A stretch of 11,689 nt of DNA from Candidatus Caldilinea saccharophila (GCA_016710365.1 JADJVW010000055.1:1-11689); one strand, 5' to 3'. Counted from the first letter of the stretch, positions 1 through 8,015 are shown. Program-made: numbers and translations. Notes: generated by a model not told the origin, from the letters alone.

Positions 1-599
1 CTTTTGTGCTGACCAACAAAGCCAGCGCAGAAGCGCAGGTCGCCGCCGTCAAACTGCTGGACTACATGTTCACGCAAGAAGGCCAACTGCGCGCGCATTA
101 TGGCGAAGAAGGCCGTGACTGGCGCCGGCCGGAGGAAGGCGACGTGGCGCTCAACAAGAGCGTCGAGCCGATCTTCTTCCAGATTTCGCTGCCCGCCGGT
201 GAAACGCCCCACAATTCTTCATGGGGCGCGATGGCGCAATACTTCCAACCCAAAGTGTTCCGCGACGGGTGGGTGCAGTCGGTAGACCCGGCCGAGTACT
301 ACAACTGGCCCGGCTACGAGCGTCGCTTGCAGGATGCCACCGACCTCTATGCCGGCAAGGAGTCGCCTGACCACTTCCCGTTCTGGGCACTCTGGCCCGA
401 CCCGGCCACGGCCGACGCGGCTGCGCTACAGCGGCAGAACATCACGGATTATATCAACCAGAACGCGCTCCAGTTTGTCACCGGCGCCAAGAATCTGGAC
501 AGCGACTGGGACAGCTATGTCGCCGGTCTGGATCAGCTTGATCTCGCCGGCTATCTGGCGACGATGCAGGCGGCCTATGACGCCAGCGCCGTCAAGTAA
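1..599 (+). CDS. Extracellular sugar-binding protein of an ABC transporter, C-terminal part (5' end outside window)
   Basis: This is the last ~199 residues of a periplasmic or lipid-anchored solute-binding protein that would deliver an oligosaccharide to an ABC permease. The reading frame is already open at the window edge (first complete codon at 3-5), so the gene is truncated by the window and does not start at the GTG at 6. The segment NKASAEAQVAAVKLLDYMF followed by EGQLRAHYGEEG is typical of the C-lobe of LplA/YtcQ-type family 1 binding proteins, where a 'people are added to the last helix' region reports on remaining residues and precedes aromatic-rich sugar-contact loops (here NWPGYERR, FPFWALWPDP). 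The C-terminal DWDSYVAGLDQLDLAGYLATMQAAYDA is the usual final helix pair. It ends in TAA just before a strong hairpin, so it is the last gene of its transcript. Family call is firm; the substrate is not visible. Confidence 0.85.
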   Translation, partial: FVLTNKASAEAQVAAVKLLDYMFTQEGQLRAHYGEEGRDWRRPEEGDVALNKSVEPIFFQISLPAGETPHNSSWGAMAQYFQPKVFRDGWVQSVDPAEYYNWPGYERRLQDATDLYAGKESPDHFPFWALWPDPATADAAALQRQNITDYINQNALQFVTGAKNLDSDWDSYVAGLDQLDLAGYLATMQAAYDASAVK

Positions 600-628
600 T
601 TTCAGATGGATTCTCGACGGTGATGCAC

Positions 629-671
629 AAGCGCCACCCAGACATCGACACGCTGGGTGGCGCTTCCTTTC
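629..671 (+). terminator. Intrinsic terminator after the sugar-binding protein gene
   Basis: A perfect 13-bp inverted repeat (AAGCGCCACCCAG at 629-641 and CTGGGTGGCGCTT at 653-665) encloses an 11-base loop and is followed by CCTTTC. It lies 30 bases after the stop codon. The T tract is short, so termination efficiency is uncertain. The leading AA paired with TT makes it potentially active in both directions. Confidence 0.75.
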
Positions 672-737
672 AACCTTCGAGCATTCAAGCATGTATACCA
701 AAGTATTCATGACGATTCAGGCCGTTGAAAAGATAGA

Positions 738-829
738 CCACGGATGCAACGGATTAGACGGATTCTCGCGGATTCATCCGAAATTATTTGTTGATCCGTG
801 CAAATCCGTCTAATCCGCCAAATCCGTGG
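738..829. repeat. Inverted array of CGGATT-type units, 37-base arms
   Basis: The left arm (738-774) holds CGGAT/CGGATT units spaced 9-10 bases apart. The right arm (793-829) holds ATCCGT/ATCCGC units with the same spacing. The reverse complement of the right arm matches the left arm over CCACGGAT, then over CGGATTAGACGGATT, then over CGGAT, with substitutions only in the spacers between units. The whole could fold into a long hairpin with an 18-base loop. It fills most of the gap between the sugar-binding gene and the GH29 gene. No open frame of note overlaps it. A similarly built element lies at 4451-4555. Confidence 0.75.
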
Positions 830-833
830 CCGA

Positions 834-861
834 TTGGAATCAGGCTGAACAGTTTTATATG
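834..861 (+). promoter_or_regulatory. Possible promoter for the fucosidase gene
   Basis: TTGGAA (834-839) and TATATG (856-861) are separated by 16 bases, about 15 bases before the GH29 start. Each hexamer matches the sigma-70 consensus at only four of six positions, so this is a weak suggestion resting on position alone. Confidence 0.25.
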
Positions 862-875
862 GATAGTGAGAGGTT

Positions 876-2114
876 ATGGCTGTGTCAGACAACCCAAATT
901 CAGAGAAAATTCGCTGGTTCACGAATGCACGCTTTGGCATGTTCATTCATTGGGGCCTCTATGCGCTGCTGGGGCGCGGGGAGTGGGCGCGCTATACGGA
1001 AGCCATCCCGCCCGACGAGTATCACGCGCTGGCGCAGCAATTTCAGCCGCGTCATTTTGATGCCACGGCGTGGGCGCGGCTGGCCAAGGCCGCCGGCATG
1101 AAATATATGGTGCTCACCGCCAAGCACCACGACGGCTTCTGCCTCTTTGACAGCCAGTACACCGACTTTACCAGCGTCAAAAGTGCGGCTAAACGCGATT
1201 TTGTGGCCGAGTATGTGGCGGCGTGCCGGGCGGAGGGTCTTGGCGTCGGCCTCTACTTTACCGTCAAGGACTGGGAATTCCCGGCCTATTTCGACGGCCC
1301 GGAGCGCAACCCGCAGGGTTGGGCAGCGCTCGTCGATCATTTCCATAACCAGACCAAAGAACTGTTGACCAACTATGGTAAGATCGACATTCTCTGGTTT
1401 GACTGCCCGGACGACGCCAACTTCCGCGGCGGCTGGGGCGAGCAGACGCCGGATGTCTGGCGCTCACAGGAGTTGGGGGCGTGGATCGAGGAGGCGCAGC
1501 CCGGCATCCTGATCAACAACCGCGGCGGCTTGCCCGGTGACTTCCGCACGCCTGAGCAAACCATCCCACATGGCAGCCAGCCCGGCGTCTTTGAATCCTG
1601 CGTGACGATGACGCACAAACATTGGGGCTACTGTCCTGCTGATCCATACAAGGATGTGTGGCGCATTCTCGACGAGTTGATCTCCTGCGTGGCGGTGGGC
1701 GGTAACTATCTGCTCAATGTCGGCCCCGATCCCGAAGGCGTGATTCCGCTGCCGGCCTGCGCGCGCCTGCTCGAAATCGGCCGGTGGCTGGAGACCCACG
1801 GCGAAGCCATTTACGGCACGGAACGCCTCCTGCCCGACTGGTGGGATCATACCTCGACCGGGCGCATCACCACCAAAGACAACATTGCCTATTTGATCGT
1901 CCAACTCTGGTCGCCCACAGGGTCGCTCTCGCTCAACCAGTTGCAGAACGACGTGCGCCGCGCCACCTTGCTGGCTACAGGGCAGACGTTGACGGTGCGC
2001 CGCGAAGGACGCCGGTTGTTGATCGAAGGGCTGTCGCCGCTGCCGCCGGCGCTGCCTTTCAATGTGGTGAAATTGGAGTTGGATGGCCCAGCCGCAGCGC
2101 AATTCTACTATTGA
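876..2114 (+). CDS. GH29 alpha-L-fucosidase
   Basis: A 412-residue glycoside hydrolase of family 29, which removes terminal alpha-L-fucose with retention of configuration through an Asp nucleophile. The frame is intact. Diagnostic motifs are WFTNARFGMFIHWGLYA (residues 14-30), the HHDGF motif (84-88), LWFD (173-176) with D176 as predicted nucleophile, NNRGG (214-218), E240 in FESCVTM as the likely acid/base, and NYLLNVGPDPEG (277-288). The 64-residue gap from D176 to E240 equals that between D225 and E289 in human FUCA1, as I recall that enzyme. No signal peptide is seen, so the enzyme is probably cytoplasmic and acts on imported oligosaccharides. It consists of the catalytic domain and a short C-terminal beta domain. 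Start choice: GAGAGG (868-873) lies only 2 bases before the ATG at 876. The in-frame GTG at 882 has better spacing (8 bases) and would give a start MSDNPNSEKIRWF, so translation may begin there. Confidence 0.93.
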   Translation: MAVSDNPNSEKIRWFTNARFGMFIHWGLYALLGRGEWARYTEAIPPDEYHALAQQFQPRHFDATAWARLAKAAGMKYMVLTAKHHDGFCLFDSQYTDFTSVKSAAKRDFVAEYVAACRAEGLGVGLYFTVKDWEFPAYFDGPERNPQGWAALVDHFHNQTKELLTNYGKIDILWFDCPDDANFRGGWGEQTPDVWRSQELGAWIEEAQPGILINNRGGLPGDFRTPEQTIPHGSQPGVFESCVTMTHKHWGYCPADPYKDVWRILDELISCVAVGGNYLLNVGPDPEGVIPLPACARLLEIGRWLETHGEAIYGTERLLPDWWDHTSTGRITTKDNIAYLIVQLWSPTGSLSLNQLQNDVRRATLLATGQTLTVRREGRRLLIEGLSPLPPALPFNVVKLELDGPAAAQFYY

Positions 2115-2127
2115 AAGCGTAACCGCC

Positions 2128-4430
2128 ATGCATGACTTTCTTGAACAGTACAACATTGTCTGGTCGTCGCCGAGCCGCAATTCGGGCGAGTCGATGCCCT
2201 GCGGCGGCCACGACATCGGCCTCAACGTGTGGGTGGAGGCCGACCCAGCGACGGGCGCCGGCGACCTGCTCTTTTACATCGACCGCGCCGGCAGCTTTGA
2301 TGAAAACAACCAGATGCTCAAGCTGGGGCGCGTGCGGCTGCGGCTGTCGCCCAATCCATTTGCCGCCGGCCTTCCTTCCGCCAGGAGTTGAAGCTGCGCC
2401 AGGGGCGCGTCGAGATCGTGGCCCAGCGATCCCGCGGTGCAGATTGTGTTGTGGGTCGAAGTCGAGCGTCCCGTGATTCACGTGGAGGTTGTTGCTACAC
2501 AACTGCTGTCACTTGTCGCCAGCTGAGAACTGGCGGCTGGCCGTGCGCGAGATTCCGTACGAGCGGCGCCAGCCCTGCGCAAGTTGGGTCAGTTACCCCG
2601 ACACGGTCACGACCGAGCCGGACACGGTGGCCTTTGCCGGCGACGCGGTGTGCTTCTACCATCGCAACCGCAACGACCGCCTGCTCTACGACTTTCTGGT
2701 CGAGCAGCAGGGCTTGGAGCCGGTCAAAGCGGAGATTCCCAACACGCAGCGCGACCGCACCTTTGGCGGCCTGATGAGCGGGCCGGGATTGGTGGCCGCG
2801 GGCGTCGACGAAGGGCGCTACGGCCAGACGCCCTATCGCGGCTGGGCGCTGCGCAGCGAACAGCCCGCCACGCACCAGCGGCTCGACATCGCGCTGCATA
2901 CGGCGCAAAGCGAATCGCTGGCGGAATGGCAGGCCGCGCTCGATGTGCTCGCCCTTGCGGCCAGCCGTGATACCGCTGCGGCGCGCAACGCCACGCTGGC
3001 CTGGTGGGAACAATTCTGGCAGCGTAGCTTTATCTGTCTGCACCCGGCGCAGCCCGATCCAACCGACCCTGTATGGCAGGTGGGGCGCAACTACCAGCTT
3101 TTTCGCTACATGCTCGGCTGCAACCGCGCCGGCGAGTATCCGACCAAGTTCAACGGCGGGCTGTTTACCTACGACGCCGGCTATGTGCGCGGGGATCTGA
3201 CGAATGAATCGGCCGATTTTCGTATGTGGGGCGGCGGCAGCCACACCGCGCAGAACCAGCGCCTGCTCTACTGGCCCATGCTCAAGAGCGGCGACTTCGA
3301 CCTGATGCCGCCGCAGTTTGAGTACTATCGCCGCGCGCTGCCCGGCGCCGAAGCGCACGCCACTACTGAGGCACGATGGCTGCTCTTTCACCGAGCAGTT
3401 GGAGAACTTTGGCCTGCCGCTGGGTTGGTCGTGGGGCTGGCCGGAGACGCCCGATCTCTACCATCGCCGCCCGCCGCACTTCGACCCGACCGAACAGATC
3501 GCCCCCTGGATTCGCTATCTGTACTTGAGCCAGCTTGAATTTGCGCTCATGATCCTTCACTACCGCCAGTACAGCGGGCTGCAGATCGATGACTATCTCC
3601 CCTTTATCGAGAGTGCGATCCGCTTCTTCGACGAACACTATCAATGGCAGCACTTTCTCAACGCTACGCGGCCGCTCGACGCCGATGGTCATCTAGTCCT
3701 TTATCCTTCCACCGCGTGCGAGACCTACAAGGACGCGCTCAACCCGGCTGATCTAGTGGCGGGGCTGCAAGGCACGGTTGAGGCGCTGCTGGAGATCGCG
3801 GGCGATCTGCTCAGCGACGACGCGCGCGACTATTACCGCGGCTTGCTTGCCCGCATCCCGCCGCTGCCCTTCCGTGAGCTGCAAGGCCATAAAACCATCG
3901 CGCCGGCCGTGTCGTGGACCGACATCATCAACGTCGAAATCCCGCAGCTTTACCCGGTCTATCCCTACGCGCTGTACGGGCTGGGCAAACCCGATCTTCA
4001 GGTTGCCATCGACACATGGTGCTACGGGGAGTACAACGAGGCGCAGTTGAGCCATGTCAGTTGGCACCAGCAGGCGATCTTCTGTGCGCGCCTGGGGCTG
4101 ATCGCGGATGCGGCGCGCTACACGCTGCTCAAGCTGGCGGACTCGGGCCGGCGCTTCCCCGCCTTCTGGGGGCCGGGGCACGACTGGACGCCCGACCACA
4201 ACTGGGGCGGCTCCGGCATGATCGGCCTGCAGGAGATGCTGATGCAGTGCACTGGCCGGCAGATTCTGCTGCTGCCCGCCTGGCCGGTGGATTGGGATGT
4301 CGACTTCAAGTTGCATGCGCCCTTCAACACCACCGTCGAAGGGCGCTACGTGGCGGGTAAGCTGGAATCACTTCAGGTGACGCCGCCAGAACGCGCGACG
4401 GACGTGGTTGTCATGGAAACCAAAAACTGA
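2128..4430 (+). pseudogene. DUF5703-type putative glycoside hydrolase, interrupted by four apparent frameshifts
   Basis: Read through the shifts this is a protein of about 767 residues, full length for DUF5703 proteins, which carry an N-terminal beta-sandwich and an (alpha/alpha)6 catalytic barrel related to GH95-like enzymes. The start at 2128 gives MHDFLEQYNIVWSSPSRNSG, then MPCGGHDIGLNVWVE and DLLFYIDRAGSFDENNQ, the N-terminal family signature. Later pieces are VLWVEVERPVIHVEV (about 2449-2493), KFNGGLFTYD (about 3149-3178), MWGGGSHTAQNQRLLYWPML (about 3225-3284), SFTEQLENFGLPLGWSWGW (about 3384-3440) and PSTACETYKDALNP (about 3705-3746). Frame breaks fall near 2375 (one base short, CC), near 2423 (one base extra, CCC), between 2490 and 2523 (one extra) and near 3370 (one extra). 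Domain continuity is perfect across all breaks. It starts 13 bases after the fucosidase stop, so the two were probably one operon. Either a recent pseudogene or a real gene with assembly indels. The substrate is unknown. Confidence 0.78.
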
Positions 4431-4450
4431 ACAAAGAGTAGGAAAAGCCA

Positions 4451-4555
4451 TCCACAGATTGCACAGATTGCACAGATGAGAAGTGGGTGCTCGCTGGAAA
4501 TCATTCATTGCGCAAAACTATCTTCATAATCTGTGCAATCTGTGTCATCTGTGGA
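4451..4555. repeat. Inverted array of CACAGATTG units, 27-base arms
   Basis: The left arm (4451-4477) is TCCACAGAT followed by two TGCACAGAT-type units. The right arm (4529-4555) is its reverse complement at 25 of 27 positions; the two differences lie side by side. The unit period is 9 bases. The arms flank a 51-base spacer and could form a long hairpin. The element occupies the gap between the DUF5703 and GH95 genes and resembles the element at 738-829 in architecture but not in base sequence. Confidence 0.8.
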
Positions 4556-4607
4556 CAGTTTTTCCTGTAAAAAATTCGGCTCAACCGGAATTCATGTGGT
4601 CGGGGCC

Positions 4608-4677
4608 TTACGTGCCGGGGACGGGCTTGCGGTGCTTCGGTCGAGCAGAGAACGATCAGCCCGTCCCCGGCACGTAA
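4608..4677. repeat. Perfect 20-bp inverted repeat (hairpin) upstream of GH95
   Basis: Positions 4608-4627 (starting TTACGTGCCGGGG) are the exact reverse complement of 4658-4677. The loop is 30 bases. A further 6-bp match (TGTGGT at 4595-4600 with ACCACA at 4678-4683) extends the stem past a 7-base bulge. There is no T tract on the plus strand, so it is not a plain intrinsic terminator. A 12-base piece of its right arm (CAGCCCGTCCCC, 4657-4668) recurs exactly at 10285-10296, before the LacI gene, which suggests a dispersed repeat family. Confidence 0.75.
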
Positions 4678-4707
4678 CCACACGAGATCCGATCGACCCA
4701 AAAATTC

Positions 4708-4714
4708 AAGGAGA
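4708..4714 (+). promoter_or_regulatory. Ribosome binding site of the GH95 gene
   Basis: AAGGAGA lies 5 bases before the ATG at 4720 and fixes the start MSDTNTIWYTQPAAQW. This matters because the long open frame that carries most of the enzyme begins only at 4922, inside the domain, after a frameshift. Confidence 0.8.
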
Positions 4715-4719
4715 TTGCT

Positions 4720-7126
4720 ATGAGCGACACAAATACCATCTGGTACACGCAGCCGGCTGCGCAATGGTGCGACGCGCTGCCGGTGGGCAATGGCCGCCTC
4801 GGCGCCATGGTCTACGGCGGCGCGTGCGCCGAGCGCGTCTATCTGAGCGACGCCACCTTTTTGGTCAGGCGAGCCGTCAGCGCAAAACAGCAATGCAGGT
4901 GGCCCGGCTATCGTCGCCGAAGTGCGCCGGCTGTTGCTGGCCGGCGAGATCGCCGCCGCCAACCACCTTTCGCAGCAGCTTGAGGGGCGCAAACTCAACT
5001 ACGGCACGAATCTGCCCTTTGGCAACCTGCGCCTCTTCATGGCGCATGGCGATGAGACACTCGCCAACTACCGGCGCACGCTCGACCTGGACACCGCCAT
5101 TGCCAGCGTCGCCTATGACGTGAGCGGCGCCGTTGATGCGCAGGGGGTCTATCTCGGCCGCGCCGCGGTTGGGACATATGATGACGGCTACACACCGATC
5201 AGCGTTGCCTACCGCCGCGAAATTTTTGCCAGCCATGCCGACAACGTGCTGGTCATGCGCATCACGTGCAGCAGGGCCGGCGCGTTGGGACTGCGCGTGC
5301 TGCTCGACGGCGACGAACAGCCCTTTGCGACCTCCAGCGTCGAGGCCGGTGTGATCGAGATGGAGGTGCTGGCGCGCGAGCATTTCCACAGCGACGGCGC
5401 GTGCGGCGTGAATGGCCACGCCCGGCTTGCGGTGCTGGCCGAAGGCGGCCGGGTGCAGACGGTTGGCGCGCAGATCATCGTAGAGGGCAGCGATGCGGTC
5501 ACGCTCTTGCTGACCTTTGAAAGCACCTTCGGCGGCGCTGACCCGGTGTCCGCGTGCCGCGCCCGCATCGCCGCCGCGGCTGCGCTGCCCTACGCAGAAC
5601 TCAAAGCCCGCCATGTTGCCGACCATCAGGCGCTCTTCCGCCGCGCAACGCTTGACCTCGGCCCGTCGCCCCATCCCGACGCGCCGCTCGACCGGCGTCT
5701 GGCCGCGGTGCAGGCGGGCGAAGACGATCCGGCCTTGGCCGCGCTGCTCTTCCAATTTGGCCGTTATCTGCTGATCGGCAGCTCGCGCCCCGATTCGCCG
5801 CTGCCCGCACATCTGACCGGCGTGTGGAACGACAACGTCGCCTGTCGCATCGGCTGGACCTGCGACTATCATCTCGACATCAACACGCAGATGAACTACT
5901 GGATCGCCGAACTGACCGGCATCCCCGAATGCCACCTGCCGCTGCTGCGCTGGATCGAAGAGACGCTGGTTCCCTCTGGGCGCCAGACCGCGCGCACGCT
6001 CTATGATCTGCCCGGCTGGGTTGCACACATCTTTTCCAACCCGTGGGGCTTCTCGGCTCCTGGCTGGAGCATCTGGTGGGGGATGCATCCCACCGGCGGC
6101 GCCTGGGTTGCGACCCATCTGTGGGATCATTATGCTTTCACGGGCGACAAGCACTTTCTGGCCGAGCACGCGTATCCCGTGCTTAAGGAGGCCGCCGAGT
6201 TCTTTCTGGCGTACCTCGTCGAAGACCCGGCAACGGGCTGGCTGCTGAGCGGGCCGTCCAACTCACCCGAAAATCAGTTCCTCTTTCAAGGCGAACCCTA
6301 CGCCGTCTGCCTGGCGCCGACTGCGGACCGCATCCTGATCCATGAACTCTTCGCCGAGTGCATCGAAGCGAGCAAAATTCTTGGCGTGGACCAGGGGCTG
6401 CGCGAACGCATTGAGGCGGCGCAGGCAAAGCTCCCGCCGTACAAGATCGGCCGGCACGGGCAGATCCAGGAGTGGCTGGACGACTACGACGAAGCGCTGC
6501 CGCAGCACCGCCATACGACGCAGTTGCTTGGCGTCTTCCCCTATGCGCAGATCACCCCAGAAGCAACGCCGGCGCTTGCCGAGGCTGCGCGTGCGTCGAT
6601 CGCACGGCGTGAGAATGCACCGGGCGGTTATGAGGAAGGCAGTTGGGGACGGAACCTGATCATGCTCTACCACGCACGGCTGGGCGACCGCGAAGCTGTC
6701 TATGCGAGCTTGAACACGCTCTTCCGCGTCGAGGGCGACCGCAGTTTGATGATGGGACCCAAAATTTCCCCGCGTCACGCCTACGAGATGGATTACAACA
6801 CCGGCGCCACGGCGGCGATTGCCGAGATGCTGCTGCAGAGTCATCAGGGCTATTTGCACCTGTTGCCGGCGCTGCCCGCGGCGTGGCCCGACGGCAGCGT
6901 CACCGGCTTGCGCGCCCGCGGTGGCTTCGAGGTGGATTTTGCCTGGGAAGGCAGAAGGTTTGCTGAGGTCGTCATTCGCTCGCAGCTTGGCAATCGATGC
7001 CGGCTGCGCGTGGGTGCGCCGGTGACGATTGTCTGTGACGACCAACCCGCGCCTGCGTTCGAATGCGCGCCCGGCATGGTCGAGTTTGCGACTGAGGCAG
7101 GTCGCACCTATAGGGTTCGGAGCTAG
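4720..7126 (+). CDS. GH95 family glycoside hydrolase (alpha-L-fucosidase or alpha-L-galactosidase), one frameshift at 4858-4862
   Basis: Corrected for one shift this is an 801-residue GH95 enzyme, normal for the family. GH95 members are inverting enzymes that remove alpha-1,2-linked L-fucose or the related L-galactose. The N-terminal beta domain begins IWYTQPAAQWCDALPVGNGR and LGAMVYGG. The frame changes in a run of five T (4858-4862). Reading four T gives LSDATFWSGEPSAQN, the expected family sequence (usual form DTLWSG), and joins directly to AIVAEVRRLLLAGE. Catalytic-barrel motifs in corrected numbering: DINTQMNYW with D386 and N388, SPEN with E517 as likely general acid, and YEMDYNTGATAAIAEMLLQS with D691 as likely base partner. 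B. bifidum AfcA has, as I recall, N421, N423, E566 and D766 at these places, so D386 replaces the first Asn. No signal peptide is seen. It lies 289 bases after the DUF5703 gene and has its own ribosome binding site. The +1 base may be a sequencing error. Confidence 0.88.
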
Positions 7127-7151
7127 CAAGACGCAGGGCGGTGATTGCCGG

Positions 7152-7343
7152 TCATCTCCACCTGGCGAATGGCATGCCCATGGCAATACCGGCCACCGGA
7201 CGCAGATAAGCCGGCGGCGCAACGTCACGGCTGAGCTCAGCTAAGCTGTTCTTCACTACCTGCTTTGATAAATCCTCCTGCTCAGCGATTTTTGCATTTT
7301 CCCAGGCGGCGGTCACTTCTAGAAGTGACCGCCGCTTTGACAT
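7152..7343 (-). CDS. Candidate small protein of 63 residues, unknown function
   Basis: The frame starts at ATG 7343-7341 on the minus strand and is preceded by GTAGGAGAAACA, an excellent ribosome binding site. The product starts MSKRRSLLEVTAAWENAK and continues with a charged helical stretch (AEQEDLSKQVVKNSLAELSRD), then a short hydrophobic tail. I recognise no family. It is convergent with the GH95 gene and sits in AT-richer DNA. The first codons run through a 30-base perfect palindrome. It could be a real small gene, a remnant, or chance; the ribosome binding site is the best argument for it. Confidence 0.35.
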   Translation of the reverse strand: MSKRRSLLEVTAAWENAKIAEQEDLSKQVVKNSLAELSRDVAPPAYLRPVAGIAMGMPFARWR

Positions 7344-7419
7344 TGTTTCTCCTACCTGGACGTTCCAAACAGATCGATTTCCCTTTGATCGTTCGCTGAT
7401 CTTCGACTACACTATGCAT
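7282..7419 (-). CDS. Candidate small protein of 45 residues, overlapping the 63-residue ORF
   Basis: ATG at 7419-7417 on the minus strand follows CCAAAGGAGAAACGCCTCT, another strong ribosome binding site. The product begins MHSVVEDQRTIKGKS and is very basic, with many Arg and Lys. It overlaps the start of the next minus-strand ORF by 62 bases in another frame, so both are unlikely to be constrained protein-coding genes in the overlap. This one may be a leader peptide or a remnant. No family recognised. Confidence 0.25.
   Translation of the reverse strand: MHSVVEDQRTIKGKSICLERPGRRNNVKAAVTSRSDRRLGKCKNR
7306..7335. repeat. 30-base perfect palindrome
   Basis: GCGGCGGTCACTTCT (7306-7320) is followed directly by its own reverse complement (7321-7335), with no loop. 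Such a sequence can be a dimeric-protein binding site or form a cruciform. It lies inside both small minus-strand ORFs, near codons 4-13 of the 63-residue one. Confidence 0.8.
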
Positions 7420-7552
7420 AGAGGCGTTTCTCCTTTGGTAAAGTGGCTGTTCGTACTCCCTATTTGTCTGAGAACGTCTCTCTTCCATTTCCATCGAAAT
7501 GTATGACGACTGCCAAAAACGAAAATCGATGCGGATTTAAGCGCGTCCATGC

Positions 7553-7558
7553 TATAAT
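7553..7558 (+). promoter_or_regulatory. Probable -10 element of the rnk-like gene
   Basis: A perfect TATAAT hexamer lies 40 bases before the ATG at 7599, in the sequence GCTATAATAATC. The -35 region is poor: TGCGGA at 7530-7535 has 17-base spacing and only weak similarity to TTGACA. Confidence 0.5.
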
Positions 7559-7598
7559 AATCACCAGTGAAACCCATCAACTACAAGAGGTAAATCTC

Positions 7599-8015
7599 AT
7601 GCAAAACCGCACCATTTACATCACGAAATATGATTTGGATCGTCTGCGAAAATTCATCGAAGATGCCAAGCAAATAAATCGCCGCGGGAACGAATACTTG
7701 GATAACCTGGAAGTTGAACTGTCACGTGGCATCGTCGTCGCGCCTACCGAAGTTCCTCCCAATGTGATCACGATGAATTCCAGAGTCAATTTAATCGACT
7801 TGGATACTCAGGAAGAAATGGTCTATACGCTCGTGGTCCCGCAGGATGCAGATATCGCCCACGACAAAATTTCTGTACTGGCCCGTATCGGAACCGCTAT
7901 GTTGGGATACCGCGTCGGCGATACATTTACGTGGGAGGTTCCCGACGGCGCGCGACGTTTACAGGTGCAGCAAGTCCTCTATCAACCAGAAGCCTCTGGC
8001 GATTATCATCTATAG
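7599..8015 (+). CDS. rnk: Rnk-like regulator of nucleoside diphosphate kinase, GreA/GreB C-terminal domain
   Basis: A 138-residue protein, very close in length to E. coli Rnk (136). Rnk proteins resemble the transcript-cleavage factors GreA and GreB. They have a short N-terminal helical part (residues 8-43 here, YDLDRLRKFIEDAKQINRRG and after) and a C-terminal FKBP-like domain that can bind RNA polymerase. Rnk's shorter coiled coil lacks the Gre cleavage tip. Diagnostic stretches are VPPNVITMNSRVNLIDL (residues 52-68) and the C-terminal YQPEASGDYHL, nearly the same as the Rnk ending YQPEAAGDYLL that I recall from E. coli. The start at 7599 is chosen because AAGAGG lies 8 bases upstream and a TATAAT box lies 40 bases upstream; the same frame is open farther upstream but without Rnk-like sequence. 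It is intact, and its codon use is noticeably more AT-rich than that of the glycosidase genes. Confidence 0.88.
   Translation: MQNRTIYITKYDLDRLRKFIEDAKQINRRGNEYLDNLEVELSRGIVVAPTEVPPNVITMNSRVNLIDLDTQEEMVYTLVVPQDADIAHDKISVLARIGTAMLGYRVGDTFTWEVPDGARRLQVQQVLYQPEASGDYHL

Noticed and set aside
738..829. CRISPR-like array
   Set aside because: Units are only 9-10 bases, arranged as two opposed arms, with no unique spacers of 30-40 bases and no cas genes nearby.
1464..2225. A 253-codon minus-strand open frame opposite the fucosidase
   Set aside because: No family-like motif and no convincing ribosome binding site; it lies within the intact GH29 gene and is a shadow.
4877..6169. A 430-codon open frame on the minus strand opposite GH95
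   Set aside because: It is the mirror of a GC-rich coding gene; its product is Arg/Ala/Gly-rich with no recognisable domain, while the plus strand gives a clear GH95 protein.
7443..7598. N-terminal extension of the rnk-like gene
   Set aside because: The frame is open upstream, but the TATAAT box at 7553 and the AAGAGG before 7599 place the start at 7599, and the resulting length matches Rnk.
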